DNA of 64,000 bases from Paenibacillus nanensis (GTDB lineage: Bacteria; Bacillota; Bacilli; Paenibacillales; Paenibacillaceae), in assembly GCF_003583765.1 (NCBI RefSeq), contig NZ_QXQA01000004.1, positions 248,001 to 312,000 on the forward strand. Direction: 5' to 3'. The notes under the pieces were generated by a model. The model did no database searches, was not told the origin of the DNA, and saw nothing but the letters and a program-made list of their open reading frames with translations. Each line of letters starts with the position of its first letter. Positions within the stretch are counted from its first letter, which is position 1. Both the position numbers and the translations under genes were made by a program. This document shows, piece after piece, positions 10,689 to 19,071 of the stretch.

Positions 10689-12176
10689 ATGTCTACACCT
10701 ACTGGTTTTATGGAATATCAGCGCGAATTGCCGGCCGATCGCGACCCGCTTGAGCGCATCAAGGATTGGAATGAGTTTCACAAGCATTTGTCCGATGAGC
10801 AGCTGCGCACGCAAGGCGCTCGCTGTATGGATTGCGGTACGCCTTACTGCCATACCGGCATGGAGCTGGCTGGATCAGTCTCCGGCTGTCCGGTTAATAA
10901 CCTGATTCCAGAGTGGAACAACTTAATTTATAGAGGTCTGTGGAAGGAAGCGCTTGAGCGTCTGCACAAGACGAATAACTTTCCTGAATTTACAGGCCGC
11001 GTATGTCCTGCGCCTTGTGAAGGCTCTTGTACGGTTGGCTTAATTGGCGACGCGGTTACGATCAAGACGATCGAGCAAGCGATTATCGACCGCGGATTCG
11101 AAGAGGGCTGGGTCGTGCCTCAGCCTCCTAAGGTTCGCACAGGCAAACGCGTTGCAGTCGTCGGTTCCGGTCCGGCAGGGCTTGCGACGGCAGCCCAGCT
11201 GAATAAAGCCGGCCATACCGTCACCGTCTATGAGCGCGCGGATCGTATCGGCGGTTTGCTCACATACGGCATCCCAACGATGAAGCTGGAGAAGCATGTC
11301 GTTCAGCGCCGCGTTGATCTTCTTGCGGCAGAAGGCATCGAGTTTGTTACGAACACGGAAATCGGTAAAGATATTTCGGCGAACGAGCTGTTGGAACAGT
11401 TCGACGCTGTCGTCCTGTGCGGCGGCGCGACTCGCGCTCGCGACGTTGAAATTGAAGGCCGTCATTTGAAGGGCGTTCATATGGCGATGGACTATTTGAA
11501 CGGCACGATTAAGAGCTATCTGGACTCCAATTTGGAGGACGGCAACTATATTAACGCTAAAGATAAGAACGTTATCGTGATCGGCGGCGGCGACACAGGT
11601 ACGGACTGCGTCGCTACGGCTCTGCGTCACGGCTGCAAATCGGTGACCCAATTCGGCACGCATGCGAAAGCTCCGCTTGAGCGCGATCCGATCAACAACC
11701 CATGGCCGCAATTCCCGAACGTGTACACGCTCGATTATGCGCAGGAAGAAGCGAAAGCGTTGTTCGGCGAAGATCCTCGGGCGTTCTCCGTACTGACGAA
11801 AAAATTCGTTGGCGACGAAGACGGCAACTTGAAGGAGCTCCACACTGTTCAAATCGAGCGGACTGTGGACGAGACAGGCCGCAAAATTTATAAGGAGATC
11901 CCGGGCACCGAGAAGGTATGGCCGGCAGACCTCGTGTTTATCGCGGTAGGCTTCGAAGGACCGGAGACGACGCTGATCGAACAGCTGGGTCTGGAGCAAG
12001 ACCGCCGTTCGAATGTTAAAGCAAAGTATGGCAAATATAATACAAACGTTGAGAAAGTATTTGCGGCAGGCGATATGCGCCGCGGTCAAAGTTTGGTCGT
12101 TTGGGCGATCAACGAAGGCCGTGAAGCAGCCCGCGAGGTTGACAAATATTTGATGGGATCCTCGATGCTCCCTTAA
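10689..12176 (+). CDS. gltD: Glutamate synthase small subunit (NADPH)
   Basis: This 495-residue subunit takes electrons from NADPH through FAD and passes them by iron-sulfur clusters to the large subunit, which makes glutamate from glutamine and 2-oxoglutarate. The N-terminal cysteine clusters are visible ([26 protein letters not shown]), then the FAD motif [12 protein letters not shown] near residue 150 and the NADPH motif [11 protein letters not shown]. The ATG at 10689 has GGAGG at 10674-10678; the frame is open 96 bases further upstream but that extension lacks a ribosome binding site. The large subunit gene is not adjacent, so the subunits may be encoded apart. A terminator follows. Confidence 0.93.
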   Translation: MSTPTGFMEYQRELPADRDPLERIKDWNEFHKHLSDEQLRTQGARCMDCGTPYCHTGMELAGSVSGCPVNNLIPEWNNLIYRGLWKEALERLHKTNNFPEFTGRVCPAPCEGSCTVGLIGDAVTIKTIEQAIIDRGFEEGWVVPQPPKVRTGKRVAVVGSGPAGLATAAQLNKAGHTVTVYERADRIGGLLTYGIPTMKLEKHVVQRRVDLLAAEGIEFVTNTEIGKDISANELLEQFDAVVLCGGATRARDVEIEGRHLKGVHMAMDYLNGTIKSYLDSNLEDGNYINAKDKNVIVIGGGDTGTDCVATALRHGCKSVTQFGTHAKAPLERDPINNPWPQFPNVYTLDYAQEEAKALFGEDPRAFSVLTKKFVGDEDGNLKELHTVQIERTVDETGRKIYKEIPGTEKVWPADLVFIAVGFEGPETTLIEQLGLEQDRRSNVKAKYGKYNTNVEKVFAAGDMRRGQSLVVWAINEGREAAREVDKYLMGSSMLP

Positions 12177-12229
12177 CGTGAAAGCCTTATATGTCATGAA
12201 GCCGCAATCAGCGGCCGTGGCGGCATACC

Positions 12230-12257
12230 AAGAAAGCGCCCTTTGGGCGCTTTTCTT
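12230..12257 (+). terminator. Terminator after gltD
   Basis: AAGAAAGCGCC and GGGCGCTTTTCTT form a tight hairpin with a CTTT loop and a T-run. Confidence 0.85.
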
Positions 12258-12294
12258 GCTTGTTTCCGCATTGAATAGAAAGGATGGATAAGGT

Positions 12295-12618
12295 ATGATC
12301 AAATACGGTTCAGACCGAATTACGGAGCTGAAGTTTAAAAGCTTTACATCAATAGTAGAGTTGAGGCCGGACGGGCAGTGGGTCGACATTGCGCTTCATC
12401 CGGCTGTAGATGAGGCGACCCCGATTCCAGACGATTTGATCGAGTTTTCGATCCTGGTCATCTGCACGCGTGACGGTGTCATTGCTCAAATTGTGCCGCA
12501 GGACGAGGATTGCGATTGCGAATATCAGTTTACGTTCAGCGAGAAAGAGCAAATCAAGGCGTTTGTGATGTCGGAGGAAATGCAAGCGAGGATTCAAAAA
12601 CTGTCCTCCCCTGCTTAA
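12295..12618 (+). CDS. Small acidic protein of unknown function
   Basis: A 107-residue soluble protein, acidic overall. It has no signal peptide, membrane segment or motif that I recognise. The middle contains DEDCDCEYQF, the only cysteines, and the C-terminal third is predicted helical (SEKEQIKAFVMSEEMQARIQ). It starts at ATG 12295 after AAAGGATGG. The next gene begins 48 bases later in the same direction, so the two may be co-transcribed. Codon usage is like the neighbours, which supports it as a real gene. Confidence 0.6.
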   Translation: MIKYGSDRITELKFKSFTSIVELRPDGQWVDIALHPAVDEATPIPDDLIEFSILVICTRDGVIAQIVPQDEDCDCEYQFTFSEKEQIKAFVMSEEMQARIQKLSSPA

Positions 12619-12666
12619 GGCAAGTTGTGGTAAAATCGGTGTAGATGACGTGAAGGAGAGATCTTC

Positions 12667-13698
12667 ATGCCCGCCGAAAACGCTTATGTGCTTACGCCGA
12701 ATGATGTACGCAATATTCGAAGCTATGTGTATCACAAATATGCCTCCATGCCGCAAGAGAAGCGGGCGGAGATCGTGGCTGACGCGGTCACGCGGATTAT
12801 ACATAAGCAGCTGCCGAATTTCGAAGACGCAATTAAGCGCCGGCTTACCCATACATTAATCCGCTCTACCGTACTGGAGCACCAGCGTCCGGTAAGCGCC
12901 GACGATATTTATGCGCTGTGCTTGGAGCTGGATCAGAACGACGAGACGATCGCCGAGCCGCTTAACCGATGGGTACGCGAGCAAGCATCTAAGCTGGAAC
13001 GGGCCTTTATTGCTGACGAAGCGGCAGCAGAGCCGCCTATCACAGCGGACGTGATTCCGATTCGGCCGGTGCAAGCCCCGCATGTTCAGGGCCATAAGCG
13101 AAGAAGGCTTTATATGTACGGTTCCTTGTTTGTAACCGTTGCGGCTGCCTCGATCCTATTCGGAATGTCGATGCTGGATAGACCGCCTTTGACCGCACCG
13201 CCGGAGTCCATGGCGCAGGAGCAGGCGCCGCAGGCTGCGCTGCCGGTTCAACCGGGGAACGAGCTGCCGGATGAGCTTCGGTATACGGATGTCGATCGCA
13301 AGAAGCTCATTGCCTATTTGGAGAGCAAAGCATCCTTGTTAGCGGAGCCTCACTATTTTAACGCCATTATGCAAACGTCCAAGGACTTCGATATCCATCC
13401 TGCGCTGTTGTTCGCGATAACCGGACAGGAACAAGGCTTTGTGCCTAAAACGCATGAAAATGCGGAGACAATCGCCAGCAATCCTTTTAATGTGTTTCAT
13501 AGCTGGCAGGAATTTAATACGACGATCGAACAATCTTCGCAGATCGCCGCGCGCACCATTGTAAGGCTCAGCAAGGACAAGCCTGCGGATACCGATCCTC
13601 TCACCTGGATTAATCGCGAATATGCGGAGGATCCGAACTGGTCGAACGGTGTTCGATCGTTATTCAAGTCGATTACAGCCGAGATTCATAAGCCGTAG
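12667..13698 (+). CDS. Membrane-anchored protein with glucosaminidase-like C-terminus
   Basis: A 343-residue protein in three parts. Residues 1-140 are soluble, helical and acidic. A single membrane segment lies at about 149-168, preceded by the basic run HKRRR, so the N-terminal part should stay in the cytoplasm and the C-terminal part face outward. After a Pro/Gln-rich linker, residues 215-343 resemble lysozyme-like N-acetylglucosaminidase domains (ALLFAITGQEQGF with a candidate catalytic Glu, then SNPFNVFHSWQEF). A peptidoglycan-binding or cleaving role is inferred; the match is weak and the Glu assignment is tentative. GAAGGAGAG precedes the ATG. The downstream gene is topB after 33 bases. 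Confidence 0.6.
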   Translation: MPAENAYVLTPNDVRNIRSYVYHKYASMPQEKRAEIVADAVTRIIHKQLPNFEDAIKRRLTHTLIRSTVLEHQRPVSADDIYALCLELDQNDETIAEPLNRWVREQASKLERAFIADEAAAEPPITADVIPIRPVQAPHVQGHKRRRLYMYGSLFVTVAAASILFGMSMLDRPPLTAPPESMAQEQAPQAALPVQPGNELPDELRYTDVDRKKLIAYLESKASLLAEPHYFNAIMQTSKDFDIHPALLFAITGQEQGFVPKTHENAETIASNPFNVFHSWQEFNTTIEQSSQIAARTIVRLSKDKPADTDPLTWINREYAEDPNWSNGVRSLFKSITAEIHKP

Positions 13699-13731
13699 TC
13701 AGACGATTAAGATCGCAAAAGGAGCGACCCG

Positions 13732-16023
13732 TTGTTGAAGACATTAATTATTGCGGAGAAGCCCGATATGGGGCGCAATATTGCCGCGGCGATCGATCCG
13801 AAAGCCAAAAACCACCGTACTTATATAGAAGGCGAACAATATATCATCACATGGGCCATCGGGCATCTGATCGGCCTCGCCGAACCGGACGCCTATGATG
13901 ACCGATACAAGAAATGGAATATTAATGATCTGCCCATCATTCCGTCCGTCTTTAAGCTGGTGCCGAACCGCAAGACGCTCGACCAGCTGAAAGTGATTAA
14001 AGAACTGGCGAAGCGATGCGACCAATTAATTAACTGCTGCGACGCCGGACGTGAAGGGCAATATATCTTTTCCTTAATACAGAGGCATTTGAAATTAAAA
14101 CAGCCTGTAAAACGGCTGTGGATTTCCGACCTGACGCCGGAGACGATACGTAAGGGCTTTGCCGAGCTGAAGGACGGCTCCGAATACGAGAATTTGACGA
14201 AAGCCGCAACGGCAAGAAGCGAAGCCGATTGGCTGATTGGAATGAACGGCTCTCGCGCTTTTACAACGAGACATAACGTGCTGTTATCCGTCGGACGCGT
14301 ACAGACGCCGGTGCTTGCGCTCATTTACGACCGCCAGAAAACAATCGAAAACTTTGATTCGCTTAAGTTTTTTGAGGTGGAAGGCCAGTTTGAGCAGGGT
14401 GACACCCACTATCGGGGGATGTGGCAGGGCGATCGCATTACAGACCCGAAGCAAGCGGAAACGATTGCGGCCAAGGTGAAAGGAAAGCAAGGACGCATTG
14501 CCTCCTATGAAGTTAAGGACGTGAAGGAATATCCGTTTAAGCTTTACGATCTGACGCTGCTGCAGCGGGAGGCGAACGGGAAGCTTGGCTTCTCCGCCAA
14601 GAAGACGCTGGACATCGCCCAGGCGCTGTATGAGAAGCACAAAGTGATTTCTTACCCGCGCACCAACTCCAACTATGTGACGGAACAAAATATTCCGGAG
14701 ATGCATAAGGCGCTCGCTTCTTTGCAGGGTACGGCATATGACGAGCTGGCGAAGGGCGCGAACCGCGGTTTGGTGCATAAAGGAAATAAGTTTATATGCA
14801 ATCCTGCAAAGGTGGAGGACCATCACGCGATACTGCCCACGCATCGCAAGGCAACGAGCTTATCGCCCGATGAGTCGAAGCTGTACGATATGATCGTACG
14901 GCGTTTTCTGTCGCAGTTTTATCCGGCTGCCGAATATAAGTCCCATACTGTTCTGACCGAAGTGGAAGGCGAAACGTTTAAAACGAACGTGAAAGAGCTC
15001 CTGAGCTTAGGCTGGAAGGCGATCTACGCCGACCAGAAGAAAGAGAAAGGGAAGGGCGGCAAGAAGGACAAGGATGAGGAGACCGAAGAAGAAGAGGAAG
15101 TGAATGAGCCGTTCGGCGTGGATGCGCAAAGCGCCGTGCTGTGCCGTGACGCCGTCTCGAAGGAGAAGGATACGCAGCCGCCCAAGCATTATACGGAGGG
15201 CACGCTTCTGAAAGCGATGGAAAGCGCCGGCAAGCAGATTGAGGATGAAGAAGTGCGGGACGCGATGAAGGACTCCGGGTTAGGCACGCCGGCGACTCGC
15301 GCTGCTACGATCGAAAGATTAAAGAACGTCGGCTACATTACGATGCAGGGTAAAAAAATAATGATAACCCAGAAGGGACGCACGGCGATCGAGCTCATCC
15401 GCGCAGCAGGTGTGGAGCTGTTAACCTCTCCTGAAATGACAGGCATGTGGGAGCGGAGGCTGAATGAAATTGCCAGAGGCGGCGCATCCGACGCCCAGTT
15501 TATGGAGAACGTCAAAAAGTTCGCGACTATGATCGTTCAAAAGGTTCGGGTGCAGAACCGAGTCGATAGTAAAGCGTTCGAAGGGGAGACACCTGCAGCA
15601 AAAGGGAATTCGCGTAAAAGCAAGACGTCAGGCGGATCCAGCAGCGGTGGAGGTACTTCCGCGAAGGGAAGCAGAAGCGCTCCGCAACGCGCGAAAGCTG
15701 CAGAAGCTGATGCGTCGGGAGGCGGAACAGCGGTTCTGACGAGCGAACCATCCGTCGTCGCCAACTGTCCGCGTCCAGGGTGCGGAGGCAAGCTGTTTAT
15801 GGGGCGGAAAGGCTACGGCTGCTCGAATTACCGTATCGGCTGTAAATTTGTAATTTGGAAGGATTCGTTCGGCCGCAGCTTAACGGACTCCCAAGTTAAA
15901 GCGCTGGTTGAAAAAGGGAAGACCGCTAAGCTGAAGCTGGTAACGAATGACGGCAGACAAACCGAAGGGCGGATCGTCCTTCGGAATGTGGAGACGGGAG
16001 AATTGGCGGTAGAAGAGGTGTAA
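13732..16023 (+). CDS. topB: DNA topoisomerase III (type IA)
   Basis: This 763-residue type IA enzyme passes single strands to decatenate and relax negatively supercoiled DNA. The toprim domain is at the N-terminus (LIIAEKPDMGR with the catalytic Glu, and CDAGREGQYIF near residue 103), and the active-site tyrosine lies in VISYPRTNSNY near residue 308. An acidic-basic insertion at about 430-460 and a Ser/Gly/Lys-rich linker precede a single C-terminal C4 zinc finger (CPRPGC ... CSNYRIGC). The start is a tandem TTG-TTG; TTG at 13732 lies 8 bases after AGGAG (13719-13723). The gene converges on the HAD phosphatase gene. Confidence 0.94.
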   Translation: MLKTLIIAEKPDMGRNIAAAIDPKAKNHRTYIEGEQYIITWAIGHLIGLAEPDAYDDRYKKWNINDLPIIPSVFKLVPNRKTLDQLKVIKELAKRCDQLINCCDAGREGQYIFSLIQRHLKLKQPVKRLWISDLTPETIRKGFAELKDGSEYENLTKAATARSEADWLIGMNGSRAFTTRHNVLLSVGRVQTPVLALIYDRQKTIENFDSLKFFEVEGQFEQGDTHYRGMWQGDRITDPKQAETIAAKVKGKQGRIASYEVKDVKEYPFKLYDLTLLQREANGKLGFSAKKTLDIAQALYEKHKVISYPRTNSNYVTEQNIPEMHKALASLQGTAYDELAKGANRGLVHKGNKFICNPAKVEDHHAILPTHRKATSLSPDESKLYDMIVRRFLSQFYPAAEYKSHTVLTEVEGETFKTNVKELLSLGWKAIYADQKKEKGKGGKKDKDEETEEEEEVNEPFGVDAQSAVLCRDAVSKEKDTQPPKHYTEGTLLKAMESAGKQIEDEEVRDAMKDSGLGTPATRAATIERLKNVGYITMQGKKIMITQKGRTAIELIRAAGVELLTSPEMTGMWERRLNEIARGGASDAQFMENVKKFATMIVQKVRVQNRVDSKAFEGETPAAKGNSRKSKTSGGSSSGGGTSAKGSRSAPQRAKAAEADASGGGTAVLTSEPSVVANCPRPGCGGKLFMGRKGYGCSNYRIGCKFVIWKDSFGRSLTDSQVKALVEKGKTAKLKLVTNDGRQTEGRIVLRNVETGELAVEEV

Positions 16024-16032
16024 GCTTCGTCC

Positions 16033-16770
16033 TTAGTCTCTGTTCACATATCGATGGATTGTATCAGGGACGTCCTTCAAGCGGTCAAGTGTAAAAAATG
16101 CGCCCTTCGGCTTGACGTCGATTTGTACCATATTATACTGCCATTCGTCATGCGCCCGCATATGAATGGCATGAATGCCGGCGGTTAAGGCCGGGACGAC
16201 ATCGGTTCGGATTGAATTGCCGATCATCCAGGTGTGTTCCCGGTCGAAGCTGCCGGTTTTCAATATTTGCTCTAACGCGTCAGTGTTCTTCAGCTGACGA
16301 ATATAGATGCGCGAGCTGAAGTAACGCTCGAGTCCCATCCGGTCGATCTTGCGCTGCTGGATGAGAGGCTCGCCGCCCGTATATAAATGGAGCTCATGAC
16401 CGGCTGAAGCTAATTCGTCAAGCGTATGTTCCATATGGGGATACGGTTCCGTCTCATGCTCGTATACGCTAAGTCCAAGCTTCCACAGAAAATCCTCCTC
16501 CGCCTTGGAACGCTTCCTTCCGGTCAAGTCGCAAAAGTAGCGGTATGTCTCCTGGAAGGATTGTGGGAAATGCTCGCTTTTAAAGCCTGTATGGCCGACA
16601 AGCGCGATGTCGATCTCCGTCTGCTTATCACGGATTGATCCAGGCGTCGCAAGCGGAGAACCCGCGAACCAAGTGCTCATGGCGTCAACAAACTGGTCCA
16701 CGACAAAGAAAAAATATTTATTGCAATAAATTAATGTATCGTCAAGATCGAACAGGATCTGTTGCTTCAT
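16033..16770 (-). CDS. HAD-superfamily hydrolase
   Basis: A 245-residue phosphatase-type protein of the haloacid dehalogenase superfamily. Motif I is at the start (ILFDLDDTLIY, with nucleophile and acid Asp), the conserved Lys is near residue 155 (RQLKNTDAL), and motif IV is MIGNSIRTDVVPAL. A cap of about 100 residues sits between motifs I and II. Substrate is unknown. The ATG at 16770 is chosen because AAGGAG lies 7 bases ahead of it; the frame runs seven codons further to a TTG that overlaps this site. It converges on topB and is divergent from the small gene at 16931. Confidence 0.85.
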   Translation of the reverse strand: MKQQILFDLDDTLIYCNKYFFFVVDQFVDAMSTWFAGSPLATPGSIRDKQTEIDIALVGHTGFKSEHFPQSFQETYRYFCDLTGRKRSKAEEDFLWKLGLSVYEHETEPYPHMEHTLDELASAGHELHLYTGGEPLIQQRKIDRMGLERYFSSRIYIRQLKNTDALEQILKTGSFDREHTWMIGNSIRTDVVPALTAGIHAIHMRAHDEWQYNMVQIDVKPKGAFFTLDRLKDVPDTIHRYVNRD

Positions 16771-16930
16771 CTTTATTCTCCTTTGAGGCAAGCTGGCTCA
16801 TATTTACTGTATGACCAATCTACCTCAAAAACCCGTCCTTCGTCAATGAACGCCAATCCATAGGCGGACTAGGACCGGCCAAGCATAGTACGCCTTCCCC
16901 TGCCGCATAATGTAAGTGGAGGTGATCGGA

Positions 16931-17068
16931 TTGCCGTTCAATAAAAGCCAAACGACGCATGAGCAGCAAAGCTTCTCCCGTATGAAGTCGGAAGCGATTA
17001 CGCTGAAAATGAACAAATTCGCGAAACGCCCGCCAAGCTTGAACAAAATTAATAAAAATTTGCCGTAA
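16931..17068 (+). CDS. Small basic protein, 45 residues, unknown
   Basis: A short frame starting with TTG and reading MPFNKSQTTHEQQ onward to a TAA at 17066-17068. It is preceded by an almost perfect ribosome binding site (GGAGGTGAT, 16918-16926; 8 bases from GGAGG to TTG) and followed within 25 bases by a strong hairpin terminator. The product is very basic (nine Lys, two Arg), has no cysteine, no membrane segment and ends in SLNKINKNLP. Small basic proteins of this kind in spore formers are often spore-core or nucleic-acid-binding proteins, but I recognise no family. The ribosome binding site and terminator are the main support. Confidence 0.6.
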   Translation: MPFNKSQTTHEQQSFSRMKSEAITLKMNKFAKRPPSLNKINKNLP

Positions 17069-17090
17069 GCAGAGCTGCTCCGCGGTAAAC

Positions 17091-17132
17091 GAAGAAGAGG
17101 GGAACCGTTCCAAAGCGGTTCTCCTCTTCTTC
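17091..17132. terminator. Bidirectional terminator
   Basis: GAAGAAGAGGGGAACCG at 17091-17107 pairs with CGGTTCTCCTCTTCTTC at 17116-17132. It lies between the 45-codon plus gene and the convergent 74-codon minus gene. Confidence 0.8.
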
Positions 17133-17136
17133 ATCA

Positions 17137-17361
17137 TTAAGCGTATTTCAGCTGGGATTCGGCCAGCTGGTTCTTAATAAAGGCGATGCGTCTGCGGACG
17201 TAGAAATCGCGGCTGTCTCCACGCAAGTCTGAGGGCTTGATCACCTCCTCTGTGTCGTTGTCGATGATAACAAGACGGCCGTCCCGATAAAATTTGAAGG
17301 TTAGATCCCGATGGGGACGGACCTTCTCTACGTAACGAAAGTTTTCACAGTTGGATTTCAT
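17137..17361 (-). CDS. Small protein under SOS control, unknown function
   Basis: A 74-residue soluble protein, rich in charged residues (MKSNCENFRYVEKVRPHRD at the start, then a beta-like segment FKFYRDGRLVIID and a basic helical end). I recognise no domain. The ATG at 17361 follows AAAGGAGG by 10 bases; the frame is open 17 codons further upstream but that part would overlap the promoter and operators. Two LexA boxes surround its -10 hexamer, so expression after DNA damage is predicted. It is divergent from an ABC ATPase gene. Possible roles, by analogy with other small SOS genes, are cell-division delay or DNA-repair modulation, but nothing in the sequence decides this. Confidence 0.75.
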   Translation of the reverse strand: MKSNCENFRYVEKVRPHRDLTFKFYRDGRLVIIDNDTEEVIKPSDLRGDSRDFYVRRRIAFIKNQLAESQLKYA

Positions 17362-17405
17362 GATGATCAAGCCTCCTTTATGATCGTAAAATGATTTCAT
17401 GATTG

Positions 17406-17455
17406 CGAACATTTGTTCTTATTTGTATTATAGCAAACATTTGTTCGGGTGGAAA
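17406..17455 (-). promoter_or_regulatory. Promoter with two LexA (SOS) boxes
   Basis: On the minus strand CGAACAAATGTTTG (17447-17434) and AGAACAAATGTTCG (17419-17406) fit the Bacillus LexA consensus CGAACRNRYGTTYC closely: the first differs only at the last base, the second at the first and last bases. A -10 TATAAT (17432-17427) lies exactly between them, with a possible -35 TTTCCA (17455-17450) at 17 bases. LexA on these sites would block RNA polymerase. The sites also lie 76-117 bases ahead of the divergent ABC ATPase gene and could affect it. Confidence 0.82.
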
Positions 17456-17522
17456 GTGTTTTTTATTTACCGTAAACTAGATTCATAGAAGCGTTTTCAG
17501 GCATTGAGAAGGAGTGCGGAAC

Positions 17523-18248
17523 ATGTTGAGAATAAAAGGCTTGTCCAAACGGATCCCGGGCGGTCCAAAGGTACTTCACGATATTAGCTTTGAAGCGTAT
17601 GAGGGCGATTTTATCGCGGTGAAAGGAAGCAGCGGAAGCGGCAAATCGATGCTGCTCAAATGTTTGGCGCTGCAGGAGAGCTGGAGCTCCGGCACCTATA
17701 TGTTTAACGGTAAAGACGTGCTTAAGGAAGGCTGGCTGGCGAAGCAGAAGGTGAAGCAGCAGGTTGCTTATTTGGAGGAGAAGCCGTTCCTCTATCCGGA
17801 GAAAACCGGTCTTAAAAATGTCATTATCGGTTCGGTCAATCAAACGCCTGCGTGGCGCCGGTGGACCGGCATGGTGCGGAACGACGATTATATGGGCGCT
17901 ATGGATTTGATCGAAAAACGGGGCTTGCTGGATAAGGCGCATACGAAGGCGAAGCATTTAAGCGGCGGGGAGCGCCAGCGCATGGCGGTCGCGAGGGCGC
18001 TTGTGCACGGCGCGAAGGTCATTGTTGCGGATGAGCCGGTGTCCGGTCTTGACCCGCATGCGGCGGACGCCGTCTTAAGCGAGCTGAAGGCGCTCTGCAA
18101 AAACGAGGGTCTCATCGTCATTGCGGTCCTCCACCAAGGCGATTGGGCGGAGCGTTACGCGGACCGGATATTAGGACTAAACGCGGGCAAGCTGGTGCTG
18201 GACGTTTATGGCAGACGACTGACCGAACGGGAAAAAATGCTTTTATAA
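17523..18248 (+). CDS. ABC transporter ATP-binding protein (PhnC-like)
   Basis: A 241-residue ATPase subunit with Walker A GSSGSGKS near residue 34, signature LSGGERQRMAVARAL, Walker B VIVADEP, and the switch His in VLHQGD. The overall shape is that of phosphonate/amino-acid importer ATPases (PhnC-like). No permease or binding protein is adjacent, so its transporter partner is unknown. ATG at 17523 follows GAAGGAG by 8 bases; the upstream in-frame GTG at 17514 overlaps that site and was rejected. It is divergent from the LexA-box gene. Confidence 0.8.
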   Translation: MLRIKGLSKRIPGGPKVLHDISFEAYEGDFIAVKGSSGSGKSMLLKCLALQESWSSGTYMFNGKDVLKEGWLAKQKVKQQVAYLEEKPFLYPEKTGLKNVIIGSVNQTPAWRRWTGMVRNDDYMGAMDLIEKRGLLDKAHTKAKHLSGGERQRMAVARALVHGAKVIVADEPVSGLDPHAADAVLSELKALCKNEGLIVIAVLHQGDWAERYADRILGLNAGKLVLDVYGRRLTEREKMLL

Positions 18249-18346
18249 TCATTTGCATATCGAAATACTTTGCAGCGTACGCACGGGACGAACGCGGAGG
18301 CGCATAAGCTAAAACCATCTAACGAAACAGGATGGTGCGAACGCAT

Positions 18347-18958
18347 ATGCCGATGTCAACGCCTCTAGTTGTTCAGACCGCAAAGGCGTCTTTCCCCAAA
18401 GCGGAATTTTCGATCCCGCATGTGAGCGGCGGGGCTTCTTCTGCAGCCGATCAGAAAATAAACGAAACGATTCTTCGAGCGGTCCAAGAGCTTGTTAACA
18501 GCCAAGGAAGTCTTGAGGACCCGCGTGCGGAGATGCTCGGTTATTTCGAAGTGAAAACTAACGAAAAGGACGTATTCAGTCTCTCGCTCTACAATTACGC
18601 GTATACCGGGGGAGCGCACGGCATGACGCTGCAGCGCTCGCTTACGTTTAGAGCGTCTACGGGGCAGACCTATGAGCTGAAGGATCTGTTCAAGCCGGGC
18701 AGCGATTATGTGGGGCGCATCAGCGCATATGTAGCGGCTGGGATTAAAGCCCGCGATATAACGCCGCTAGAGCCGTTCACCAGCATTCAGCCCGACCAGT
18801 CCTTTTACATTGCGGACCGGGCGCTCGTCGTGTATTTTCAGCTTTATGAGCTTGCGGCTTATGTGTACGGATTTTTATATTTTCCCATATCAGTGTTCGA
18901 GCTGCAGGATATTATCGCGGAGGACGGTCCGCTAGGCCCAATGCTCGCGGGCGATTAA
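18347..18958 (+). CDS. DUF3298/DUF4163 (RsiV-like) domain protein
   Basis: About 203 residues resembling the extracellular DUF4163-DUF3298 pair found in anti-sigma factor RsiV and deacetylase PdaC. The first part is KINETILRAVQEL (DUF4163-like), and NYAYTGGAHGMTLQRSLTF is the hallmark of DUF3298. RsiV binds lysozyme through this domain. Here no signal peptide or membrane segment is visible, so the protein may be cytoplasmic. ATG at 18347 lies 9 bases after AGGATGGTG; an ATG at 18332 would add five residues but overlaps that site. The gene stands alone and is closed by a terminator. Confidence 0.72.
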   Translation: MPMSTPLVVQTAKASFPKAEFSIPHVSGGASSAADQKINETILRAVQELVNSQGSLEDPRAEMLGYFEVKTNEKDVFSLSLYNYAYTGGAHGMTLQRSLTFRASTGQTYELKDLFKPGSDYVGRISAYVAAGIKARDITPLEPFTSIQPDQSFYIADRALVVYFQLYELAAYVYGFLYFPISVFELQDIIAEDGPLGPMLAGD

Positions 18959-18965
18959 GAAGAAT

Positions 18966-19017
18966 AGGGATCTCTCGACAAGGGTGCTCACCGTTGCCGG
19001 GAGATCCCTTTCCTTTT
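18966..19017 (+). terminator. Terminator
   Basis: AGGGATCTC at 18966-18974 pairs with GGAGATCCCT at 19000-19009, with a T-rich tail. Confidence 0.75.
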
Positions 19018-19071
19018 GGGTCAGCATGCTCGCAGGCTCCCTGACATAAAGTAGGTTAGGGAGGTGTGGAC

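Noticed and set aside
11040..12389. Long antisense frame over gltD
   Set aside because: It overlaps a well-supported gene in full and its product shows no family; it comes from codon bias on the other strand.
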